From Bufo bufo (lineage: Eukaryota; Chordata; Amphibia; Anura; Bufonidae): DNA of 64,000 nucleotides. The position numbers and the translations under genes were made by a program. This document shows, in pieces, positions 1 to 11,309 of the stretch. The number at the start of each line of letters is the position of its first letter. Position 1 is the stretch's first letter. The DNA lies in NCBI RefSeq assembly GCF_905171765.1, contig NC_053390.1, forward strand, positions 335,258,407 to 335,322,406. Reading direction: 5' to 3'. The notes beneath the pieces are model-generated. The model did not search any database, was not told where the DNA came from, and worked only from the letters and a program-made list of their open reading frames with translations.

Positions 1-844
1 AAAGCACCGTGGCACATGTCGACATATGGAGAGAAACTGATTGGTACTGAGGGAAGCCATATATTTCCAGCTAAAGACTGCAGCTTCTGTTAGGAGATTC
101 ACAGCATGCTTCCAGCAGATGAGTTACATCGCTTTTCCTATTCTGGGAGCAGAAGGATTAGCCACACATTCCCTCACTAATGTGGTGTGTATGGCGGTAA
201 TGTATGGAAAGATGGAAAGAGGAGACAGAGAGAGGTGGCTGCCCATGGCATGATTATCTACTGAGTTAAAAGGGGGAAAAGGCACCATGAGGTCAAATAT
301 AAAGCTGCGATTATCAGCGAAGTGACAGCAGCTGCACTGCTAACCCCCTTCCAATGACACAAGCCTGAGTGCTATTTCAATAGCGTGTTATTCGGGAGGT
401 ATGTGTACGCTTGTTGTAATCCTCCGCTGAATTATGACCAAATAACCATAGGGATGGATTACACAACATTCCAGCCAATCAGCTGCCAACACTTTGTATT
501 ATATATTAGATAGTTAGCGCTGCAAGAATGGGGTGATGACTACAGCGCCCTTTTAATCCTTGTATTGGCAGAGGTGTACACCTAGCATTTTTGCTGCCGG
601 AGGCGAAAACTGAAAGGGCGCCCCTCCCTCCCCAATGCCAATTTCTTAACCTAACCCCCTTCCCTTTAGCCCATGTCCCTTCGGCTGCACCCCTCTTGCC
701 CCTACCTGGTGCTGCCTGAAGCGATCGCCTCACCTGGCCTCATTGGTGATGGTGTACACCAAAAGTTTCCCTGGGTTAGTTTAAAGGGATTTTTATGCTG
801 TCTCTTTTGCATCTGGTACGGTGCATATCATTTGCTTTTCATGT
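1..844. other. Flanking sequence without a recognisable gene
   Basis: No coding region is supported here; the few open frames are short and resemble nothing I know. A stretch at about 540-765 (inverted gtgtacacc motifs, GC-rich middle, gcctgaagcgatcgcctc) looks like a worn non-autonomous DNA transposon fragment, but I cannot define its ends. The last eight bases before 853 form one copy of the duplication that flanks the large nested insertion. Confidence 0.5.
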
Positions 845-1317
845 GTTACCCATAGTGTTGAGCGAACTCTCAATTTCGGTGTTTGGTTGTCTAAGAATCC
901 TGTTATGGATTCCATTACCACAGACCATAATGAAATATTATGACTGCATGTACCACAGAAGCCTATTAGATCTCGTTCCAATTTCCGATTTTTTTCACTG
1001 CTGTGTGCTGTCTGCATTTTCCAAGGACAGCACACGTACCCATTGATTTAAATGTGTCTGTTCACATTTCAGTATTTTTGTACTGACCGTGGGTCAGTAA
1101 GAAAAATCACAGGGACATGCACTACTTTGATCCGTGATGCAGTCCAAGCACGCTCATTGAAGTATATGGGTCCGTAAAAATCACTGACACACATCCGTGT
1201 TGTGTCCACGTTGTGTCCGTTTTTTACTGAAGACTAATAGGAGATTTTTGGGGAAATTAAAAAATTAACTATATCACGATGAATAAAATTGGCGACTGAC
1301 CTAGGTAAATAATGTAA

Positions 1318-1381
1318 ACTGCATGAAAAACTGTTGCTAAAATATAACTTTTATTAAAGAAAATAATAGAAAGAAGGGTAA
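1318..1381 (-). repeat. Inner inverted repeat of the Penelope-like element, left copy
   Basis: The sequence from gcatgaaaaactgttgctaa onward is matched in reverse complement at 14289-14352 (ttagcaacagtctttcatgc), and the match runs on to the agaagggt motif on both sides. Penelope-like elements are known for terminal repeats (pLTRs) in direct or inverted orientation. The right copy lies immediately upstream of the minus-strand reading frame and this copy lies at the end of its 3' region, which fits an inverted pLTR pair. Confidence 0.6.
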
Positions 1382-2044
1382 TCGTTCACAACAACTAAAC
1401 AGGCAAGGCATCAGAGTGTACGTGTTGCATTACTAGACAGCTATTCCATACGCCTGCAATGGTTTCTTAATATCCAAATGTGCCCAATTAAATGCACGGC
1501 ACTGGGATGGCAGGGTAAAAAGTATATTGTTGACCCTCCAGTCCACCCTAGGATATACAAGTACAGGGAGTTAGGGGTGACCACGCTGGATAAGGTTAAT
1601 GTTGTACACAGTACCAGCTTTTGTAACCTCCAGCTTAATCCCCTGCTCTTGTGTAGATGCTCTTGCCTGTTTGATACTATGGCTCAGGCATAGAACGGCA
1701 CCACAGATACTTATCACAAGTGCTTCCCTGTAAATAAATTGCCTTGATGGCCACATAGGATTCCTAAATATATTTCCCCTTAATGATTACGACTCCACAC
1801 TTTTCTTTGGCTGCATTTTATAAACAGCCTATTCATCAGGAGCATCGTGTGGAAACATAAAGACAAACAAACATGAAAACAAAAACGCTGAACGCTACTG
1901 ATGGTGAGGGTGCAGCCTGTAGCCTGCGGCTCTAGGACGGCCATAGCGAGGAACTCAAAAGAGAAATAAACCTCAGATGTGCAAATAGGTGAACAGGCCA
2001 AAAAACTATGTGACCACAAAAGTCCCTCCATAAACATGTAATAG
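1382..2044 (-). other. 3' untranslated region of the Penelope-like element, distal part
   Basis: This stretch follows, on the minus strand, from the segment 8915-9083 once the 2053-8906 insertion and one copy of its atgatagt duplication are removed. It has no convincing reading frame. It contains a hammerhead-like motif at 1789-1848 and ends at the inverted terminal repeat. Assignment rests on position and continuity rather than on similarity to a known element. Confidence 0.55.
1789..1848 (-). ncRNA. Hammerhead-ribozyme-like motif (probably a relic)
   Basis: On the minus strand the order is ACGA-TG-CTC, CTGATGA, a helix GGCTG/CAGCC closed by an 11-nt loop, GAAA, then GAG-TCGT. CTGATGA and GAAA are the two conserved core boxes of hammerhead ribozymes; ACGA..CTC can pair with GAG..TCGT as stem I and GGCTG/CAGCC forms stem II. 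Penelope-like elements are known to carry minimal hammerheads near their terminal repeats, so the location fits. Against activity: stem III is not evident, a few bases beside stem II do not pair, and the triplet before the expected cleavage point reads GTG, whereas NUH is required. Confidence 0.42.
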
Positions 2045-2216
2045 ATGATAGTTAGAGATGAGCGAATTTTAAAAAAATTCGATTTGGCCGATTCTCAGAA
2101 TTTTTCAAAAAAATTTGCTTCGATCCGAATTTAATTGCAGTGAATTGCGTTAAAAACGGCTATTTCCTGGCTTCTGAGAGCCTTTATAGTGGTGTAGAAC
2201 ACTGTGCCTTGTAGTA

Positions 2217-2301
2217 ACACGCATAAGAGTCTGCTTTACACGCATAAGAGTTTGCTTTACACGCATAAGAGTCTGCTTTACACGCATAAGAGTCTGCTTT
2301 G
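2217..2301. repeat. Four-copy 21-bp tandem repeat
   Basis: The unit acacgcataagagtctgctt(t) occurs four times head to tail with a single substitution in one copy. It lies in the left arm of the satellite-bearing hAT-type element. The peptide repeat it would encode on the minus strand is a by-product of the tandem repeat. Confidence 0.9.
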
Positions 2302-3055
2302 GTAGTGAAATAATACTGTGAGTCCGTATGACATGCAGATAACAGGCGTCACTCTTAGAATCACTGCACACTTCACTTATTAGGGCAGTCACGGGGGCAA
2401 AACTGACCAAATAACTCAAGTATAAACTCACCCTTACAGGTCGATGTTAGCGCCAAGAAGAAGCACACTCCTTTTACACCGTCGCCAGCTGATTCCACAT
2501 AGATGTTATCAGAACCTGTTCTATTAAACGCATATGCAAGTAGAGCCCCCTGGACAGAGACACTGATTAATTTGCCCTTCCTCTGATCCGTCAGAACAAT
2601 AACCCACAAAAAACGGGTCCTGTCTGTGGAGCATACTCCTTCACTCGGTCAGCATTTGCTCAATAATCCATCAGTATTGCTAATGCCAAAAAAAACATGA
2701 GTGGATGTAAAGCATATCTTCTGTATTTTCTACCCACTGCTGCTTTTGGATACCAAATCACAAGCCAATTCTGATGGGATCGTACAGGCCTTAACGCTGC
2801 TACTCAGACAGGACCCGTTATGCATCTCATTTTTCCTTCCTTCTGACAGATCAGAAAGAAAGGTCAAATAAATAATGATGTCAGCCAGGCCAAAAGGCAA
2901 AATAGTGGACTAGTCATGAAGAACATGGGAACAGCATGAGAAGTCCACAAAGTGGACCTATGACATAGTGGTGAGGTGGAGGCAGCATGAGGAGACCACA
3001 GAGTGAATAAACACTGAACTATTTAAGTTAAAGATTTTGACTTATACTGCGTCCG

Positions 3056-3677
3056 CTAACCTGCCTACCAGAGCAAATCCCCACACCGCATATAAGTGCA
3101 GCGCTTAACACTGTATGAAATCAGTTTTTCCACCCAAATAAGTCACAAAAGATTTTACCGCATATAAGTGCAGCGCTTAATGCTGAATACAATTTTTCTT
3201 TCCACCAAAATAAGTAACAAAAGATTTTACCACATATAACTGCAGCGCTGAATACTGAATGAAATTAGTTTTTCCACCGAAATATTCACAAAAGATTTTA
3301 ACACATAAGCGCAGCGATGAATGCTGAATATTTTTATTTTTTTTACCAAAATACTTTTACCACATATAACGGAGCACGGAGATAGATAGGGTCTTAGGAT
3401 TCCCCCCGCACTATACAGAAGTCTCAGAAATGAAACGCTGCTCCAGACAGCAGCTCCTGAGAAGGTCATGGAGCGTCTGGTCATCCGGCATCTATTCGCT
3501 CCGCTGAAGGATTATTTTTAAAGTGTGTAGAAGCCACACGGGGCCCCCACGCTGCAAATTTATCATGTAGATATCATGGAGATTTAACCGCATATAACTG
3601 CAGCGCTCAATAAATTTTGTTTTTCAACCAAAATACTTTAATAAAGATTTTACCACATATAACCACCGCACTGACTG
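3056..3677. repeat. Satellite array, first block (about 77-bp units)
   Basis: Degenerate copies share 'accgcatataagtgcagcg', then a T-rich tract and 'aaaagattttac'. The block runs to the solo LTR at 3678. It is more diverged than the later blocks, and its units carry motifs (cacatataaccgc) that recur in the block after the LTR. Confidence 0.75.
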
Positions 3678-4305
3678 TGTAACGGTCGCGTACACACACA
3701 CACAGGGGGAAGGGAAGTGACCACTGCGCTTCACCCTTACCCCTGGCCCTGCCTACTTGCCTCGCGAGTCCTAATGACAGGGGACAACTGGACGGCAATC
3801 CCTAACTTGGAATAAGTGCAGGGATGACAGACAGACAAACAACAGGACGTGAACGGACCGAGTCAATACCAGGAAAGCTACAAAGTACAAAGGGAGCAAG
3901 CAGAGAATTGTCAGGAGAAGCCGGGGTCATAAATACCAGGAGAGCAGAAAAGTACACAAGGAGCAGGCAGAGGATCGTCAGGAATTCAGCAGGTGGTAAG
4001 TACGCCAGGAAAGACCAAATCACAGGTGGAACCTAAATTAACAGGCAACCTGTGGCCAGCAGGCTGCCTGTATTTATAGTGGGGAGTGAGGGTCATGTGA
4101 CGTGGCCAGAGTCACATGACCGACAGACCAACCAGTCGAGCACCGAGTGATCAGCTCGGCGCTCAAGGCAGACTTAGGAGCAGGGAGCCACCCAGCTAGC
4201 AACGCCGCCCTGGGAATGAGGTCAAACACAGATCCTCATTCCCAAAGCTAAGCAACAGGTCTGCGGGTAATGGGGGACCGAGTGCACCTTCGGAACCCCG
4301 TTACA
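3678..4305 (-). mobile_element. Solo LTR, Ty3/Gypsy type, 628 bp
   Basis: Read on the minus strand it begins TGTAACGGGG and ends CGACCGTTACA, so it has TG..CA ends with a short inverted repeat. Perfect 5-bp duplications gactg lie at 3673-3677 and 4306-4310. It shares TGTAACG, the 'caacctgtggccagcaggc' tract, and the 'ccagttgt...caagtaggcag' tract with the LTR at 9089-9843 and with the LTR of the coding Gypsy element at 53975, which ties it to that family. No internal coding region remains, consistent with LTR-LTR recombination. Confidence 0.86.
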
Positions 4306-5130
4306 GACTGACTGCGAACGCCGCTACTTTCATGAACCCCTTCTACTTCCCTGGTAGTTAGGCTGATGCGAAGCAGGTGCTCTACCCCGGGCACGTTTGG
4401 CTCCCGACTTCCCTCTGCTGCCACCCTGCTAAATCCCAGCCATGCTTTCAACACATATAACCGCCAACGTGAACTGAGAATGTATTTTCCTATTTGTACT
4501 GAAATAGGCCACTAAACGCTTTCAACACATATAACCGCCGCCGACATGAACTGAGAATGCGTTTTTCTGTTTGCACTGAAATAGGCCACTAAACGCTTTC
4601 AACACATCTAACCGCTGCCAACTTGAATTGAGAATGTATAATTCTGTTTGTACTGAAATAGGCCACTAAACGATTTTAACACATATAACCGCCACCGCCG
4701 ACGTGAACTAAGAATGCATTTTTCAGTTTGAACTGAAATAGGCCACTAAATGCTTTCAACACATCTAACTGCCGCCAGCGTAAACTGAGAATGCGTTTTT
4801 CTGTTTGTACTGAAATAGGCCACTAAATGCTTTCAACACATATAACCTCTGCCGACGTGAACTGAGAATGTATTTTTCTTTTTGTACTGAAATAGAAAAT
4901 AACACATATAACCGCTGCACTGACTGACTGCTACAGCCGCTCCTTCCGTAAACCAATGCACTACTATTTCCCGGGCAGGTAGGCTGCGCGAAGCTGGTGC
5001 TCTACCCCGGGCACGTTTGGCTCCCGATATTTCACTGCTGCCACCCTGTTGACTCCCAGCCATGCTTTCAACACATATAACCGCCGATGTGAACTGAGAA
5101 TATATTTTTCTTTTCGTTCTGAAATAGGCC
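4306..5130. repeat. Satellite array, second block with a higher-order duplication
   Basis: Units of about 78 bp carry 'cacatataaccgcc', 'gaactgagaatg' and 'actgaaataggccactaaa'. A non-satellite segment of roughly 145 bp (gctctaccccgggcacgttt, ggctcccgac) occurs at 4306-4450 and again at about 4918-5070, so a larger block was duplicated within the array. The second copy preserves the uninterrupted sequence at the point where the solo LTR sits in the first. Confidence 0.75.
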
Positions 5131-8100
5131 AATAAATGCTTTCAGCAGAAATAAATGCACCAGTGAAGTGCGTATATATTTTTCTTTCTGTACTGAAATA
5201 GGGCATTGAACACTTTTACCACAAAAAAGTGCACCAGTGAAATTCGCATATATTTTTCTTTTTTTACTGTAATACGCCCCCTATACGCTTTCAACAGAAA
5301 TAACTGAAGAAGTGAACTGAGCAAATATTTTTCTTGTTGGACTGAGATAGGCCACTATACGCTTTCACCAAAACTAACTGCAGAAATGCACTGAGAATAT
5401 ATTTTTACTGTAATATGCCCCTATGCGCTTTCATCAGAAATAACTGCAATAGTGCAGTGCGTATATATTTTTCTTACTTTATTAAAATACGGCCCTATAC
5501 GCTTTCACCAGAATAAACTGCAACAGTGAAGTGCGTATATGTTTTTATTTTACTGAAATACGCCCCTATACGCTTTCACCAGAATTAACTGCAGAAATTA
5601 ACTGAGAATATATTTGTCTTTTTTTACTGAAATACACCCCTATGCGCTTTCACCAGAAGTAACTGCAACAGTGCAGTGCGTATATATTTGTCTTACTTTA
5701 CTAAAATACGGTCCTATGCGCTTTCACCAGAATTAACTGCAACAGTGCAGTGCGTATATAATTTTCTTATTTTACTGAAATACGCCCCATATGCTTTCAA
5801 CAGAAATAATTGCAACAGTGCAGTGCGTATATTTTTTTCTTATTTTACTAAAATACGGCCCTATACGCTTTCACCAGAATTGACTGCATCAGTGCTGTGC
5901 ATATATATTTTTCTTTTTTAATGAAAAATGCCCCTATATGTTTTCACTAGAAATAACTGCAGAAGTGACCTGAGAATATATATTTCTTGTTGAAATTAAA
6001 TATGCCACTATAAGTTTTCACCAGAAAACAATGAAATAGTGCAGTGCATATATATGTTTCTTATTTTACTGAAATACGCCCCTATACCATTTCACCAGAA
6101 TTAACTGCAGAAATGCACTGAAAATATATTTTTCTTATTTTACTGAAATATGCCCCTATACGCTTTCACAAGAAATAACTGCAACAGTGCAGTGTGTATA
6201 TATTTTATTTATTTTACTGAAATACGCCCCTATATGCTTTCACCAGAAATAAATGCAACAGTGCAGTGGGCATATATTTTTCTTATTTTACTGAAATAAG
6301 CCCCTATACACTTTCAACGGAAATAACTGCAACACTGCAGTGTGTATATATTTTTCTTATTTTACTGAAATACACCCCTATATGCTTTCACCAGAAATAA
6401 CTGCAGAAGTGACCTGAGAATATATATTTCTTGTTGGAATAAAATAGGCCACTATACGCTTTAACCAGAAAACAATTAAATAGTGCAGTGCGTATATATT
6501 TTTCTTATTTTACTGAAATACGCCCCTATACACTTTCAACAGAAATAACTGCAACACTGCAGTGCGTATATATTTTTCTTATTTTACTGAAATACGCCCC
6601 TATACGCTTTCAACAGAAATAACTGCAACACTGCAGTGCGTATATATTTTTCTTATTTTACTGAAATACTCCCCTATACGCTTTCACCAGAATTAACTGC
6701 AGAAATGCACTGAGAATATATTTTTCTTTTTTCACTCTAATCCACCCCTATAGGCTTTCACCAGAAATAACTGCAACAATGCAGTGAATATATATATTTT
6801 TATTTTTTTACTGAAATATGGCCCTATACGTTTTTAACAGAAATAACTGCAACAGTGCAGTGCGTATATATAATTTTTTTAAACTAAAATACGCCCCTAT
6901 ATGCTTTTATCAGAAATAACTGCGACAGTGCAGTGCATATATATTTTTCTTTTTTTACTGAAATACGCCCCTATTTGCTTTCACCAGAAATAACTGCAGA
7001 AGTGACCTAGGAATATATATTTATTGTTAGAATGAAATAGGCCACTATACGCTTTAACCAAAAAGCAAATAAATAGTGCAGTGCGTATATATTTTTATTT
7101 TACTGAAATACGCCCCTATATGCTTTAACCAGAAATAACTGCAACAGTGCAGTGCATATATTTTTTTCTTATTTTACTGAAATATGCCCCTATACGCTTT
7201 CACCAGAAATAACTGCAACAGTGCAGTGTGTATATATATATTTTTTTTTTTTACTGAAATATGCCCCTATTCGGTTTTAACAGAAATAACTGCAATAGTG
7301 CAGTGTGTATATATGTTTCTTATTTTACTGAAATACGCCCCTATACTCTTTCACCAGAAATAACTGCAGAAGTGACCTGAGAATATATATTTCTTGTTGG
7401 AATAAAATAGGCCACTATACGCTTTAACCAAAAAACAATTAAATAGTGTAGTGTGTATATATTTTTCTTATTTTACTGAAATACGCCCCTATATGCTTTC
7501 AACAGAAATAACTGCAACACTGCAGTGCGTATATATTTTTCTTATTTTACTGAAATACGCCCCTATACGCTTTCACCAGAATTAACTGCAGAAATGCACT
7601 GAGAATATATATATTTTTTTTTCACTGTAATCCGCCCCTATAGGCTTTCACCAGTAATAACTGCAACAGTGCAGTGCATATATATATATATATTTTTTTT
7701 TAATTAAATACGCCCCTATACGCTTTCACCAGAAATAACTGCAGAAGTGACCTAGGAATATATATTTCTTGTTAGAATGAAATAGGCCACTATACGCTTT
7801 AACCAGAAAACAATTAAATAGTGCAGTGCGTATATATTTTTCTTATTTTAATGAAATACACCCCTATATGCTTTCACCAGAATTAACTGCAGAAATGCAC
7901 TGAGAATATATTTTTCTTATTTTACTGTAATACGCCCCTATACGCTTTCACCAGAAATAACTGCAACAGTGCAGTGCGTATATATTTGTCTTTTTTTTAC
8001 TGAAATATGCCCCTATACGCTTTCAACAGAAATAACTGCAACAATGCAGTGCGTACATATGTTCTTTTTTTTTATAAAATACGCCCCTATATGCTTTCAA

Positions 8101-8325
8101 CCGAAATATCTGCAACAGTGCATATGCTTACCGTATATATTTTTCTCGTTGGACTGAAATACGCCCCTATACGCTTTCACCAGAAATAACTGCAACCGTG
8201 CAGTACGTATATATATTTCTTGTTGTACTGAAATACGCCCCTATTTGCTTTCAACAGAAATAACTGCAGAAGTGAAATTCGTATATATATATTTTTTTGT
8301 ACTGAATAAGATACTAAGACATGAG
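5131..8325. repeat. Satellite array, main block (about 72-bp units, roughly 40-45 copies)
   Basis: Tandem units of about 70-75 bp share 'ctttcaccagaaataactgc', 'agtgcagtgcgtatatattt', 'ttttactgaaatacgcccct'. Sub-variants alternate: some carry 'gaagtgacctgagaatatat' with 'aataggccactatacgcttt', suggesting multi-unit amplification steps. Open frames of 60-80 codons across it are by-products of the repeat. The array ends near 8325, where unique right-arm sequence of the host element begins. Confidence 0.9.
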
Positions 8326-8914
8326 CCTCAAAGGCTTTTCAACATAAGACTTTAAGCCCAATAACAAAAAGCTTGAATGACAGAGCTGTCAAATGACTAT
8401 TTGGATCCCCAAATAATCGTTCCCTGCACTTGTAAATCACTTTCCTATCAATGTCCCTAGTCCTTATGACGTCTCTCCCTGCACTAAGATGCTGTAAAAT
8501 GATTTTTCCCTATCCTTTCCCTCCACTTATAAATAATTTTTTCTGTCTTTTTTTTTTCCACAATCGTTTTTCCAATAGCTGTCCCTAGTGCCTTTACACG
8601 TCTGTTACTGCATTCTGAGGGCTGGGAAATGGCCGAATCTAAAATGGCTGCAGTATTTATAGGGCTGTGTCATCATAGGGCTGGCTGGCTGCTGATTGGC
8701 TGCATGCAGGCATGTCAATCAGGGTGATCCTGCCTTCCCAGAGTTCCTTGCCCCATGTCCTCAGTCCTCACACGTGTAGCTGCCATTTTAGGAAAAATGC
8801 GAGTCGTTTCCACGAAACGTTAGGATATTCGCATTCATTGTGAATCAAATTTTTCCTGAAATTCTAAATGAATTCCACTTTGGCAGCTTTGATTCGCTCA
8901 TCTCTAATGATAGT

Positions 8915-9083
8915 TATGTAGTTATAACCCCAACACAAGGGTACCAATATCGTGACTAAATGTGCCAAAATTAGGTACCGAAAGGAGGGCCAGTGGAATG
9001 CTGATACTGCAGAACCAACCATAAGAACATCCATTTCAATAAGGGATGGCTGGCATCATCAGATGAAACATGTGAAAGAGATT
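8915..9083 (-). other. End of the Penelope-like reading frame and start of its 3' region
   Basis: On the minus strand, sequence after the solo LTR duplication continues from the endonuclease-domain frame and soon reaches stop codons. It then runs into the atgatagt target site of the satellite-bearing hAT-type element. It is part of the same Penelope-like element as 9849-10157 and 1382-2044. Confidence 0.5.
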
Positions 9084-9088
9084 AATTC

Positions 9089-9843
9089 TATCACGAAAAG
9101 GTAGGGATAAGTGCAGCCCTAAACTCCACCCACTCCTCTATCCCTACCTACTTGCACAGTCCGTCCTAACCGACGGGGTACAACTGGGCTGCAGTCCCTA
9201 GCTTACATACGAGCAGGGGCCTAAAGGAAGGAAATAACTAGGGAAGAAAACAAAAGACAAAGACAGAACAAACAGAAGCGCAAAGTTTCCCAGGCTGTGA
9301 AAGTACCACAACAGGAACAACTGGAAGCCGAGGTCAAGAGCCAGGAGGTAACACAGACACAAAGGGTTACTACAAAATCGAAGTCAATACAAGCCGAGGT
9401 GAGGAGCCAAGAGATTGCGTCAGTACAAGGGGTAACACCAGGTCAAGGTCAAATACAAGCCGAAGTCAAACAAACAAAGTCACACATGCAGAGAACGCTA
9501 GTGAGGTAATAAGACCAATCACAGGCAACCTGTGGCCAGCAGGTTACCTGTTTAAATAGGTCTAATTGATGGGTCACGTGACGTGGCCAGCGCCACGTGA
9601 CCCATGTCCATCAGATCTAAACACCTGAGCACTGACTCATTGCCATCGGCGCTCAGTTCCCCCCCTGCTTGTTGTCTGGGGGATGAAGGACGCCGGCCAC
9701 GGTGAGGAGGCATGCGCGGCCAGGTCCTCCCTGCCCCCTTGTTTCTATGGAGACGAGGCCACCGGACGCGTCCTCGCTCCTCCTCAGGGATAGGATGCCA
9801 GCGGCTCTGCAGGGAGCAAGCGTGTCGCCGGCTCCCCGTTACA
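9089..9843 (-). mobile_element. Solo LTR, Ty3/Gypsy type, 755 bp
   Basis: Minus-strand ends are TGTAACGGGGAGCCGG and CGTGATA (probably CGTGACA originally), and 5-bp duplications aattc lie at 9084-9088 and 9844-9848. It interrupts the Penelope-like frame just after the endonuclease domain. The start is nearly the same as the LTR of the Gypsy element at 53975 (TGTAACAAGGAGCCGG), and both carry a cacgtgac-type palindrome and the 'ggccacaggttgcctgtgat' tract. It has no coding capacity. Confidence 0.84.
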
Positions 9844-9848
9844 AATTC

Positions 9849-10157
9849 ATTAAGTCCTTGTGGCTTAACCATTTGCAAGGTGAATGTCCACTGAGCTTCT
9901 TTACGGAGTAGCAGGTTGTCGATGTCTCCCCCATGGGGGGGGGGGGGCACCCTTGGAATTTAATGCAATTCATCATGCCAGGATGATGCTTCAGGAAATA
10001 CTGGGCGATGGGAGTATCAGCTTGCTTAGCTATTTCCGGCAAGTGTTCACCTATACGCCACCTAAATTCACGCTTCGTTTTCCCAACATATTGTAGATTA
10101 CAGATACATGTTGCTACGTATATTACACCCACCATTCTGCAATTGATAAAGGCAGCC
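9849..10157 (-). pseudogene. Penelope-like element, GIY-YIG endonuclease part (broken)
   Basis: The minus-strand translation contains a VIYVAT...LQYVGKT stretch followed by RIGEH, the hallmark of the GIY-YIG nuclease domain carried at the C terminus of Penelope-like elements, where it nicks DNA to prime reverse transcription. After it comes a DNLLLRKEAQW...PQGLNE block that is also typical of this region. The two blocks lie in different frames, with the break at a 13-base G run (plus strand 9935-9947). The frame is cut upstream at 10157 by the insertion 10164-12402 and downstream by the solo LTR. It cannot yield a functional protein. Confidence 0.8.
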
Positions 10158-11207
10158 CTTATAATAAAATACGCCCCTATATGCTTTCAACCGAAATACA
10201 TGCAACAGTGCATATGCCCAGGGCCGCTGATAGGCCAGTACAGCTGGCCCAGTTGTACCGGGCCCGGCTGGCAGGGGGGCCCGGCAGTGGCGTAGCTACA
10301 GGGGTCGCAGCGGTCGCAATTGCCCCCCCACCGCCACCTATTCAAAATCCCGGCTAAGGGCCCGCCCTGGGGGCAGTGCGCACGGCGCAGCGCTGTCTGT
10401 CTATGTCGGGTCTGACTAAGTGAGGAGGAGCCGGACGGAGGCGTGGTTACCGCGCATCTCCGGCTCCCAGTCAGACAAGTCACACTCAGAAGCAGGCGGC
10501 AGTGGCAGTGCGGACGTGCGGTGGCTGGCGGCGAGGTGAGTTTTGAGACTGTCAGTGTCTCACTCTCTAGTACTGTAACTGTACAGTGTCACTCTCTGAC
10601 TGAGTGGCAGCATGGCAGGCGGCGGCAGCGCAGTCTCTAGTACTGACTACAGTGTCAGTGTCACTCACTCTCTACTGTCTGTCTCTGACTGAAGCAGCAT
10701 GGCAGGCGGCGGCAGCGCAGGGCCCAGGCCAGCTTGATGATGGGGAATGGGATTGATTGGCAATGGAATGGGATTGGGACGGTCTTGGGAAGTTGGGATT
10801 ATGGAGTGAGTGGTGGGACTGGGAATTCTGTGGCTGAAGTGGTTACTGGGCAGTGGGCACACTACTTACTGTGTGTGTGGAGTGTGTGCCAGGCCCAAGG
10901 GTCAGACTCAGGCCGCAGGCAGGCAGTGTGTGGGCCTGCACCAGGCAGGGGCAGTGCACTGCAAGCAAGTGTGGGTGCATGCCACTGTGCCAGCCTGCCA
11001 GGGGCAGGCTGCAGGCAGCGGCCCAGGCCCCCAACGTGATGCCCACTGTGACTGTCTGTTGCTGACTGGCGCTGGGCACTTAAATTAATGACAGTGTGTG
11101 TGTGCCAGGGGGCAGGCCACAGGCAAGCAGTGTGTGCACCAGGCACGGGCACTGGCCCTGGGGTAGGCAGTGTCTGTGAGCCTTGTGTGCAATAATGCTG
11201 GACTGAC

Positions 11208-11276
11208 CCATACATCGGCTATATACGATATTACCAGTCCGTCCGTATATAGCCGGTTGATGGGTCAGTCCAGCAC
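11208..11276. repeat. Hairpin inside the hAT-type element
   Basis: The arms ctggactgacccatacatcgg/ctatatac and gtatatag/ccggttgatgggtcagtccag are inverted around a centre near 11242 with a few mismatches. The structure lies between the GC-rich left half and the minisatellites of the element. Confidence 0.7.
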
Positions 11277-11309
11277 ACCATGTGCTGTCTGAAAAAAAAA
11301 TTCACGACA

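Larger units (their letters stand above)
2053..8906. mobile_element. hAT-type non-autonomous element filled with satellite, 6.85 kb
   Basis: Perfect 8-bp duplications atgatagt lie at 2045-2052 and 8907-8914. The ends are TAGAGATGAGCGAAT on the left and ATTCGCTCATCTCTA on the right, a perfect inverted repeat of at least 15 bp. Removing the element and one duplication restores continuity of the Penelope 3' region around it. The interior has no transposase. It consists of a four-copy 21-bp repeat, some unique sequence, then more than 4 kb of degenerate tandem repeats interrupted by a solo LTR, and about 580 bp of unique right arm. Non-autonomous hAT elements are usually far shorter, so the size reflects satellite growth inside the element. 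Confidence 0.85.

Noticed and set aside
5676..8189. Open frames of 60-81 codons with repeated IFLFYKIRPYTLSPEI-like peptides
   Set aside because: They are translations of the satellite unit. The same peptide recurs with the repeat period and no frame extends beyond it.
5131..8325. Regular repeats with spacing near 72 bp, reminiscent of a CRISPR array
   Set aside because: The units are contiguous tandem repeats with no unique spacers, in an animal genome, with no cas genes.
9052..9075. A second CTGATGA ... GAAA pair on the minus strand
   Set aside because: The sequence between the boxes cannot form stem II, and no stem I pairing is visible.
9297..9509. 70-codon frame with repeated QAEVKSQE peptides
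   Set aside because: It lies inside the minus-strand solo LTR at 9089-9843; the peptide repeat comes from a short degenerate DNA repeat in the LTR.
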